Below, piece after piece: positions 1 to 4,867 of a DNA stretch of 7,195 nucleotides. The stretch lies in the NCBI GenBank assembly GCA_009774585.1, contig VSOA01000201.1, positions 1-7,195 on the forward strand, in the 5' to 3' direction. Source of the DNA: Lachnospiraceae bacterium. Lineage in GTDB: Bacteria > Bacillota > Clostridia > Lachnospirales > Lachnospiraceae. Below the pieces are notes generated by a model. The model saw only the letters and a program-made list of their open reading frames with translations, was not told the origin of the DNA and did not search any database. The translations under genes and the position numbers were made by a program. Numbering within the stretch: position 1 is the stretch's first letter; every line of letters begins with the position of its first letter.

Positions 1-4
1 ATAT

Positions 5-33
5 ATAATAATACAAATATTCTAAAATATCAA
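5..33 (-). promoter_or_regulatory. Possible leftward promoter (for dnaA)
   Basis: Read on the minus strand, TTGATA (33-28) and TATTAT (10-5) are separated by 17 bases; each hexamer is one base from the sigma-A consensus. The direction suits a divergent dnaA to the left of the window, and the DnaA-box-like site at 42-50 lies just upstream, which would fit autoregulation. Such matches arise easily in DNA this rich in A and T, so the call is tentative. Confidence 0.35.
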
Positions 34-41
34 ACGATAAG

Positions 42-50
42 TTTTCCACA
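42..50 (+). promoter_or_regulatory. DnaA-box-like site
   Basis: The nonamer TTTTCCACA differs at one position from the TTATCCACA consensus. It is the leftmost box in the cluster and sits just upstream of the candidate leftward promoter. Confidence 0.5.
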
Positions 51-107
51 TGATTTCACACTAATTATAAACAAGTTTACATATTCTTATGATACATTTA
101 AATATGA

Positions 108-116
108 TGTGTATAA
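108..116 (-). promoter_or_regulatory. DnaA box
   Basis: On the minus strand the sequence reads TTATACACA, an exact match to the TTATNCACA DnaA box. It belongs to the cluster in the rpmH upstream region. Confidence 0.65.
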
Positions 117-193
117 CTTGTACAATTAGAATGAACAACTTCCAATGGCTGATTTAAAATAAAAAAATGAGTTATTAGCATTGAAATAACAGG

Positions 194-202
194 TTATCCA
201 CA
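194..202 (+). promoter_or_regulatory. DnaA box (consensus)
   Basis: TTATCCACA is a perfect consensus DnaA box. It faces the minus-strand box at 217-225 with 14 bases between them, so the pair forms an inverted repeat. Confidence 0.8.
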
Positions 203-216
203 TTTTATAAACATTA

Positions 217-225
217 TGTGGATAG
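217..225 (-). promoter_or_regulatory. DnaA box
   Basis: On the minus strand the nonamer is CTATCCACA, with one mismatch (first base) to the consensus. It pairs head to head with the perfect box at 194-202. Confidence 0.7.
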
Positions 226-369
226 ATTTATGTAAAGTGGACAAGAAAAATCATGTACAATATCTGGTATGTGATTTCAGCATATGATAACAAAATATAG
301 ATTTGTAAAAAAAGATATTTTTTTATTTTGTTTTATATTTTTTTAATTATAGAAAAATAGCGTATTTAC

Positions 370-398
370 TTGACGTTTTCGTATTAATTATATATAAT
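370..398 (+). promoter_or_regulatory. rpmH promoter, sigma-A type
   Basis: The -35 hexamer TTGACG (370-375) has one mismatch and the -10 hexamer TATAAT (393-398) is perfect; the spacer is exactly 17 bases. Transcription would start near 405, giving a leader of about 75 bases before the rpmH start. The strength of the match fits a highly expressed ribosomal protein gene. Transcripts that pass the terminator at 614-638 would also carry rnpA and the genes beyond. Confidence 0.85.
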
Positions 399-479
399 CA
401 ACATGTTGTTTTTCCAATTAATGTTTAAAATGTCTGCCTTATATAAATATTAAGGTCTGTAAAAAGGAGGTGCATCGGT

Positions 480-614
480 ATGAAAATGACTTATCAGCCC
501 AAAAAGAGACAGAGATCCAAAGTACACGGATTTAGAAAGAGAATGAGTACTCCGGGCGGAAGAAAAGTAATCGCAGCAAGACGTGCAAAAGGAAGAAAGA
601 AATTATCAGCATAG
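480..614 (+). CDS. rpmH: 50S ribosomal protein L34
   Basis: This 44-residue, strongly basic protein is L34 (bL34), a small component of the large ribosomal subunit. It opens with MKMTYQPKKR, continues with the hallmark SKVHGFRKRM and STPGGRKV segments and ends in RRAKGRKKLSA, which fits the family along its whole length (usually 44-46 residues). The start is fixed by a strong AAGGAGG Shine-Dalgarno sequence at 464-470, nine bases before the ATG. Bacillus and Escherichia L34 begin MKRT; the methionine at position 3 here is a variant I associate with Lachnospiraceae. It is the first gene after the origin region and has its own near-consensus promoter. Its stop codon overlaps the left arm of an intrinsic terminator, so much of the transcription probably ends right after it. 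Confidence 0.97.
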   Translation: MKMTYQPKKRQRSKVHGFRKRMSTPGGRKVIAARRAKGRKKLSA

Positions 615-638
615 GGCGCAGGTATGTGCCCTTTTTTT
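614..638 (+). terminator. Intrinsic terminator overlapping the rpmH stop
   Basis: The arms GGGCGCA (614-620) and TGTGCCC (625-631) form a 7-base-pair stem with one G-U pair and a GGTA loop, followed at once by seven T (632-638). The last base of the rpmH TAG stop is the first base of the stem. This is a textbook rho-independent terminator and probably acts as a partial stop, giving more rpmH than rnpA message; the partial nature is inference, because no separate promoter for rnpA is obvious. Confidence 0.85.
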
Positions 639-649
639 CTCCGTATAAA

Positions 650-678
650 AAAGTAAATTTGCGAAGCAAATTTACTTT
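650..678. repeat. Perfect 13-bp palindrome, first of a pair
   Basis: Bases 650-662 and 666-678 are perfectly complementary around a GAA loop, giving a 13-base-pair stem with the core TTTGC-GAA-GCAAA. There is no T run after it on the plus strand. On the minus strand it is followed by T residues (complement of 647-652), so it could terminate leftward transcription. It lies between the rpmH terminator and rnpA. The neighbouring hairpin at 680-701 has a related core in the opposite orientation, so the two look like a REP-type palindromic pair rather than a simple terminator. Confidence 0.75.
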
Positions 679-679
679 A

Positions 680-701
680 CGAGATTTACTTCGTAAACTC
701 G
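680..701. repeat. Second palindrome of the pair, bulged hairpin
   Basis: CGAG (680-683) pairs with CTCG (698-701) and TTTAC (685-689) with GTAAA (693-697), leaving a bulged A at 684 and a TTC loop. That makes nine base pairs. Read on the minus strand the core is TTTAC-GAA-GTAAA, which resembles the first hairpin's TTTGC-GAA-GCAAA. An alternative fold pairs TTTACGA (676-682) with TCGTAAA (691-697). It ends 31 bases before the rnpA start, so it could influence rnpA message stability or translation. Confidence 0.6.
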
Positions 702-732
702 GAAATATGTAAGGGGAAAGGTAAGGTCAAAA

Positions 733-1089
733 ATGATTTTTTCAGAATCCTTGAAAAAAAATCAAGATTTCCAGAATGTTTACAGAAAAGGTAAAAGTTA
801 CGCTAACAAATATTTGGTAATGTATGTATTGGAGAACAACACTGAAAAAAACAGACTGGGAATATCAGCCAGTAAGAAGGTAGGAAACAGTGTCGTAAGA
901 CATAGGTTTGCCAGACTGGTGAGAGAAAGTTACCGGCTACATGAAAATATATTTAATAGTGGTTTAGATATAGTAGTCGTTGCAAGAAAAAGTGCGGCTT
1001 CGGTCGGATATGTAGAAATCGAAAGCGCGTTATTACATCTTTCAAAACTTCATCATATCATTAAAATATATTTTTATGATGAAGAATAA
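733..1089 (+). CDS. rnpA: Ribonuclease P protein component
   Basis: This 118-residue basic protein is the protein subunit of RNase P, which with the catalytic RNA removes the 5' leader of precursor tRNAs. The N-terminal part (SLKKNQDFQNVYRKGKSY, residues 6-23) and the central block RLGISASKKVGNSVVRHR (41-58) are diagnostic. The RNA-binding RNR helix, usually RNRxKR, reads RHRFAR at residues 56-61: the asparagine is histidine and the usual basic residue before the last arginine is alanine. Length is normal for the family (about 110-130). The ATG at 733 follows AAGG (723-726) by six bases, with a further AAGGGG at 711-716. It sits after rpmH, the standard arrangement, but is separated from it by a terminator and two hairpins, so its expression probably relies on readthrough. 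Confidence 0.96.
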   Translation: MIFSESLKKNQDFQNVYRKGKSYANKYLVMYVLENNTEKNRLGISASKKVGNSVVRHRFARLVRESYRLHENIFNSGLDIVVVARKSAASVGYVEIESALLHLSKLHHIIKIYFYDEE

Positions 1090-1118
1090 TTTGCTACGCA
1101 GATTGATTAGAAATTGAT

Positions 1119-1328
1119 ATGAAAAAATTATTTATTTATCTTATTAAATTCTATAGAAAATATATCTCTCCGATGAAGAGTACAAAATGTCCTTATTTTC
1201 CTACTTGTTCAGAGTATGGTTTGGAAGCGGTCGAGAAATACGGCGCTTTGAAAGGAGGACTTATGGCATTTTGGAGGATATGCAGATGTAATCCTTTTTC
1301 AAAAGGTGGTTATGATCCTGTTCCTTAG
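1119..1328 (+). CDS. yidD: YidD family membrane protein insertion factor
   Basis: This 69-residue protein is YidD, a small membrane-associated factor thought to assist YidC-dependent insertion of inner membrane proteins. The N-terminus (MKKLFIYLIKFYRKYISP) is an amphipathic, basic segment suited to lying on the inner membrane face. The conserved core is visible: CPYFPTCSEYGLEAVEKYG at residues 24-42, KGG at 45-47, RICRCNPF at 53-60 and the terminal GGYDPVP. The cysteines are at 24, 30, 55 and 57. Length is typical of the family (about 70-85). An in-frame stop (1104-1106) and the absence of any other start upstream fix the ATG at 1119, although no good Shine-Dalgarno sequence is seen. It begins 29 bases after rnpA and ends 34 bases before yidC, so the three genes probably share a transcript. 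Confidence 0.95.
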   Translation: MKKLFIYLIKFYRKYISPMKSTKCPYFPTCSEYGLEAVEKYGALKGGLMAFWRICRCNPFSKGGYDPVP

Positions 1329-1345
1329 AGGAGCAGAGAAAAATT

Positions 1346-1353
1346 AAGGAGGT
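1346..1353 (+). promoter_or_regulatory. Strong ribosome binding site for yidC
   Basis: AAGGAGGT matches the 16S anti-Shine-Dalgarno sequence and lies nine bases before the GTG at 1363. An in-frame stop at 1345-1347 rules out any earlier start, so this site decides the GTG start. Confidence 0.85.
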
Positions 1354-1362
1354 AATCCGTTA

Positions 1363-2682
1363 GTGTTAGGTGTTTTATTGACAAAAGATACCGGAAAAAT
1401 ACTTGGTCCCATTGTAAAACTTCTGGGATATATTATGGAAGGTATTTTTTATGTGTTGGATAAGATAGGCATTCCTAATATCGGACTTGCCATTATACTA
1501 TTCACGATTGTTATGTATCTTCTTATGATGCCTCTTACAATTAAACAGCAGAAATTTTCAAAATTATCTGCAAAGATGAATCCCGAACTTCAGGCGGTTC
1601 AGGCTAAATATAAGAATAGAAAAGATAATGATTCTATGATGGCAATGAATATGGAGACGAAAGCTATTTATGCAAAATATGGCGTTTCTCCGACAGGAAG
1701 TTGTCTTCAATTATTAATTCAGATGCCTATTCTTCTTGCATTATACCGTGTTATTTATAATATGCCGGCTTATGTAGGGAAGATTAAGGAAGCATTTTTT
1801 CCTTTGGTTGACAATCTGATTGCTCAGGCTGGAAGTTCTGAATTACTTCAGTCATTTTCGCAAGCCGGAATGTATGCTAAACAGTTTGAAAATGAGTCCT
1901 TTACAGGCGGTGTGACAAGTTACGTTCAGAATACTTTTATTGATGTATTGAATAAAGCATCTTCTGCAGAGTGGCTTAGTATTGCAGATAAATTCCCTTC
2001 TTTGTCAGTAGATGTAGATCAGACGCTTGGTTTATTAAACAGGTATAATAATTTCTTAGGTTTAAATATTGCAAATTCACCTTCTTTTACCGTAAAAGAA
2101 GCGATGTCTTCAGGTTCTTATTTAATGGTTGCAGCAGCGCTTGCGATTCCGATTTTGTCTGCTGTGACACAGTGGATCAATGTTAAATTGATGCCGCAGC
2201 AGAATACACAACAGGATAATAAGAATGCGAATGACCAGCAGGCAGCAATGATGCAGTCAATGAAAACTATGAATATGATGATGCCTATTATGTCGGCAAT
2301 TTTCTGTTATACTCTTCCTGCAGGTATGGGATTATATTGGGTAGCCGGTGCGGTTGTAAGAAGTATTCAGCAGGTTGTGATCAATAAGCATATTGATAAA
2401 ATGGATTTAGATGAGCTTATTAATAAAAATGCGGACAAGGCTAAGAAAAAAATGGAAAAAGCCGGCATCAGAGCAGAACAGATGGCAGCTTATGCCAGTA
2501 TGAATACAAAGAATGTTAGTAATATTCCTAAGAAACAGTCTTCTTCAACAATGACTCAGGAAGAAAAAGAAGCGGCTGTTAAGAAATCAACAGAATATTA
2601 CAACAAAAATGCGAAACCGGGAAGTATGATGTCCAAGGCAAATATGGTAAAGCAATATAATGAGAAAAATAATAAACAATAG
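1363..2682 (+). CDS. yidC: YidC/Oxa1/SpoIIIJ membrane protein insertase, long form
   Basis: This 439-residue protein is a YidC/Oxa1 insertase, which places proteins in the cytoplasmic membrane alone or with SecYEG. A hydrophobic N-terminal segment (about 13-33) has no lipobox cysteine. The core helices follow: TM1 about 38-58 with MMPLTIKQQKFSKLSAKMNPE after it, a cytoplasmic charged hairpin (about 62-108), TM2 SPTGSCLQLLIQMPILLALYRVI (split here as 109-120 and 121-131), TM3 about 252-272, and TM4/TM5 in 303-340 with LPAGMGLYW at 318-326. About 115 residues lie outside between TM2 and TM3, far more than in Bacillus SpoIIIJ (about 260 residues in all). The Lys-rich tail from 344 is cytoplasmic and may contact the ribosome. 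The usual TM1 arginine, five residues before the MMP proline, is Tyr52. Its neighbours yidD and jag support the call. Confidence 0.95.
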   Translation: MLGVLLTKDTGKILGPIVKLLGYIMEGIFYVLDKIGIPNIGLAIILFTIVMYLLMMPLTIKQQKFSKLSAKMNPELQAVQAKYKNRKDNDSMMAMNMETKAIYAKYGVSPTGSCLQLLIQMPILLALYRVIYNMPAYVGKIKEAFFPLVDNLIAQAGSSELLQSFSQAGMYAKQFENESFTGGVTSYVQNTFIDVLNKASSAEWLSIADKFPSLSVDVDQTLGLLNRYNNFLGLNIANSPSFTVKEAMSSGSYLMVAAALAIPILSAVTQWINVKLMPQQNTQQDNKNANDQQAAMMQSMKTMNMMMPIMSAIFCYTLPAGMGLYWVAGAVVRSIQQVVINKHIDKMDLDELINKNADKAKKKMEKAGIRAEQMAAYASMNTKNVSNIPKKQSSSTMTQEEKEAAVKKSTEYYNKNAKPGSMMSKANMVKQYNEKNNKQ

Positions 2683-2701
2683 ATTGGGGGATTGATTAGT
2701 T

Positions 2702-3340
2702 ATGGAGTTTATTGAAATATCTGCAAAAACAGTCAATGATGCAATCACAGAAGCATGTCAGAAATTAACTGTAACCAGTGATAAATTGGAATATGAAGTA
2801 ATTGAAGAAGGTTCTTCGGGATTTTTGGGAATTGGTTCTAAGCCTGCCGTTATTAAAGCAAGGATTAAATCTTCCGTAGAAGATACTGCTAAAGATTTTC
2901 TGAAAGATATTTTTGCTGCTATGGATATGACAGTCGTAGTGGATGTTAAATATGATGAAAACGATAATTCTATGAATGTTGATCTGAGTGGAGACGATAT
3001 GGGTGTTCTGATCGGTAAAAGAGGACAAACATTAGATTCTTTACAGTATCTTGTATCTTTAGTAGTTAATAAGAATACTGAGAATTATATCAGAGTAAAA
3101 GTTGATACGGAAAATTATCGTCAGAGAAGGAAAGAGACTCTTGAAAATCTGGCAAAGAACATTTCTTATAAGGTAAAGAGAACAAAAAGACCTGTATCTT
3201 TAGAGCCTATGAATCCTTATGAGAGAAGAATTATTCATTCCGCACTTCAGAATGATAAATATGTTACAACACATAGCGAAGGGGATGAACCATTCAGACA
3301 CGTAGTAGTTGTTTTAAAAAAATATGAAAGAAATAATTAG
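2702..3340 (+). CDS. jag: Jag/KhpB, KH and R3H domain RNA-binding protein
   Basis: This 212-residue cytoplasmic protein is Jag (SpoIIIJ-associated protein), also called KhpB or EloR. It has the three expected parts. A Jag-N domain covers about residues 1-55, with the signature GSSGFLGIGSKPA (38-49 region). A KH domain covers about 75-150, with the GxxG loop as GKRG at 105-108 followed by QTLDSLQYLV. An R3H domain covers about 150-212, with the RxxxH motif at R175-H179. In streptococci and lactobacilli the KhpA/KhpB pair binds RNAs and affects cell elongation; the role in this organism is inferred. The start follows GGGGG (2686-2690), and the gene begins 19 bases after yidC, so the two are very probably co-transcribed. 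Length is normal for the short clostridial form. Confidence 0.95.
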   Translation: MEFIEISAKTVNDAITEACQKLTVTSDKLEYEVIEEGSSGFLGIGSKPAVIKARIKSSVEDTAKDFLKDIFAAMDMTVVVDVKYDENDNSMNVDLSGDDMGVLIGKRGQTLDSLQYLVSLVVNKNTENYIRVKVDTENYRQRRKETLENLAKNISYKVKRTKRPVSLEPMNPYERRIIHSALQNDKYVTTHSEGDEPFRHVVVVLKKYERNN

Positions 3341-3388
3341 TTAAAACAATACATTTTAAAATGACAGTTCATTATATGGAAATAATAG

Positions 3389-3420
3389 AAACAGCAGGAA
3401 TTTATATTGTTGCTGTTTTT
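3389..3420 (+). terminator. Possible terminator after jag
   Basis: AAACAGCA (3389-3396) pairs perfectly with TGCTGTTT (3411-3418) across a 14-base loop, and T residues run from 3416 to 3420, partly inside the stem. The large loop and short T run make it a moderate candidate. It would separate the rpmH-jag group from mnmE-mnmG-rsmG. Confidence 0.5.
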
Positions 3421-3436
3421 ATAAAATTTTATAAAA
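3417..3436. repeat. 20-bp AT-only palindrome before mnmE
   Basis: The decamer TTTTATAAAA, itself a perfect palindrome, occurs twice head to tail (3417-3426 and 3427-3436), making a perfect 20-base palindrome. It starts in the T run of the preceding hairpin and ends directly before the TGGAG ribosome binding site of mnmE (3437-3441). It may be a binding site, a weak hairpin masking that site, or chance in AT-rich DNA. Confidence 0.5.
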
Positions 3437-3448
3437 TGGAGTATTTGT

Positions 3449-4852
3449 ATGAAAACAGACACGATAGCGGCAATTGCAACGGCTATTTCAGAATCCGGAA
3501 TCGGAATCATAAGAGTCAGTGGTGAAGATGCAGTTATAATCGCAGATAAAATATATAGAAATAGTAAACATAAGAAATCTTTATTAAAATATGATTCTCA
3601 TACGATTCATTACGGTTTTATTGTAGAAGAGGATGAGACGATTGTTGACGAAGTAATGATTTCAGTTATGATGGCTCCAAGAAGTTATACGACAGAGAAT
3701 ACCGTTGAAATTAATTGTCATGGCGGTATTTTGATGATGAGGAAAATACTTGAACTTATATTAAAAGCAGGAGCAAGGATAGCCGAACCCGGAGAATTTA
3801 CGAAACGCGCTTTTTTAAACGGTAGAATTGACCTTTCTAAAGCAGAAGCGGTTATGGATATTATTCAAGCAAAAAACGAATTTGCACTTCAATCTTCCGT
3901 TAAACAATTAGAAGGTTCGGTTTCAAATAAAATAAAAAATCTGCGTCAAGAAATTTTATATGAAATTGCCTTTATCGAATCTGCATTGGATGATCCGGAA
4001 CATATTAGTTTAGAAGGTTATCATGATAGGTTGACTGTTAAAGCGAATCATATTATAAATGAATTAGGCAAATTATTAGATTCTGCAGATAATGGTAAGA
4101 TATTGAAAGAAGGTATTTGTACTGTTATTGTTGGAAAACCTAATGCAGGTAAATCTTCACTTCTAAATCTTTTAATCGGTGAAGAAAAAGCGATAGTGAC
4201 GGATATTGCCGGGACTACAAGAGATGCTTTAGAAGAATTTATTAATTTAGATGGTATTACATTAAATATATTTGATACTGCGGGAATCAGAAATACTGAT
4301 GATCAAGTAGAAAAAATAGGTGTAGAGAGGGCGCGGAGGATTTCTTCAGATGCTGATTTAATTCTATATGTTGTGGATGCTTCCACACAGTTTGATGAAA
4401 GTGACGAAGATATCATTCGGATGATTCAAGATAAAAAGTCTATTATACTTCTGAATAAATCTGATTTGGATGAAGTAGTAGATGAAAAATTTATTTTAGA
4501 TAAAATAAAAAAAATTTCGAATCGTGATAATGTATATAGAATTATTAAGACTTCCGCAAAAGAAGATAAAGGAATAGAAATGTTGACGGATTCTATTAAG
4601 GAAATGTTTTTTCACGGAAGTATTTCTTATAATGATGAAATATATATTACCAATATGCGTCACAAAGAAGAAATAAGAGATGCGAAAGAAAGTATGCTGC
4701 AGGTAGTAAACAGTTTAGAGATGGACATGCCTGAGGATTTCTATTCCATCGATCTGATGAGTGCTTATTCATCGTTGGGAATGATTATCGGAGAGGAAGT
4801 AGGAGATGATCTGGTGAATGAGATTTTTTCTAAATTTTGTATGGGTAAGTAA
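3449..4852 (+). CDS. mnmE: tRNA modification GTPase MnmE
   Basis: This 467-residue cytoplasmic protein is MnmE (TrmE/ThdF), which works with MnmG to place a carboxymethylaminomethyl or aminomethyl group on C5 of wobble U34 in certain tRNAs. The tetrahydrofolate-binding N-terminal domain is residues 1 to about 118 (DTIAAIAT, SGIGIIRVSG), followed by the conserved PGEFTKRAFLNGRIDLSKAEA (split: 114-123, 124-134). The inserted G domain has all motifs: G1 GKPNAGKS (229-236), the K-loop and G2 region DIAGTTRD (252-259), G3 DTAG (276-279), G4 NKSD (336-339) and G5 SAK (369-371). The C-terminal catalytic cysteine is C464 in FCMGK; most relatives have FCIGK. Length is normal. The ATG follows GGAG (3438-3441) by seven bases. 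mnmG follows 15 bases later. Confidence 0.97.
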   Translation: MKTDTIAAIATAISESGIGIIRVSGEDAVIIADKIYRNSKHKKSLLKYDSHTIHYGFIVEEDETIVDEVMISVMMAPRSYTTENTVEINCHGGILMMRKILELILKAGARIAEPGEFTKRAFLNGRIDLSKAEAVMDIIQAKNEFALQSSVKQLEGSVSNKIKNLRQEILYEIAFIESALDDPEHISLEGYHDRLTVKANHIINELGKLLDSADNGKILKEGICTVIVGKPNAGKSSLLNLLIGEEKAIVTDIAGTTRDALEEFINLDGITLNIFDTAGIRNTDDQVEKIGVERARRISSDADLILYVVDASTQFDESDEDIIRMIQDKKSIILLNKSDLDEVVDEKFILDKIKKISNRDNVYRIIKTSAKEDKGIEMLTDSIKEMFFHGSISYNDEIYITNMRHKEEIRDAKESMLQVVNSLEMDMPEDFYSIDLMSAYSSLGMIIGEEVGDDLVNEIFSKFCMGK

Positions 4853-4867
4853 ATTGGAGAATAAAGT

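Larger units (their letters stand above)
1..369. other. oriC: Probable oriC segment, dnaA-rpmH intergenic region
   Basis: This stretch has no credible gene and is very AT-rich. It holds DnaA-box-like nonamers at 42-50, 108-116, 194-202 and 217-225, plus a weaker one at 236-244 (minus strand, TTGTCCACT, two mismatches). The boxes at 194 and 217 face each other and give 9-base inverted arms (195-203 and 216-224). Positions about 301-358 are almost pure A/T with long T runs, a plausible duplex-unwinding element. In Firmicutes the origin usually lies between dnaA and rpmH with the two genes divergent, so dnaA is expected on the minus strand to the left of position 1; this is inference, because no dnaA coding sequence is visible here. 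I could not place a convincing DnaA-trio element. Confidence 0.75.

Noticed and set aside
171..190. Short inverted repeat GTTATT / AATAAC beside the DnaA boxes
   Set aside because: Six-base AT-rich arms of this kind are expected by chance in this region.
270..278. Further DnaA-box-like nonamer on the minus strand (GAAATCACA)
   Set aside because: Only the CACA end fits; too many mismatches to count as a box.
2765..3028. Minus-strand open frame of 87 codons inside jag
   Set aside because: It lies wholly antisense to a clearly recognised KH/R3H protein, and its translation shows no family signature; it is a shadow of the coding strand.
3407..3435. Possible mnmE promoter, TTGTTG with TATAAA 17 bases on
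   Set aside because: The -35 match is poor, the -10 falls in an AT-only palindrome, and transcription would start at or inside the ribosome binding site.
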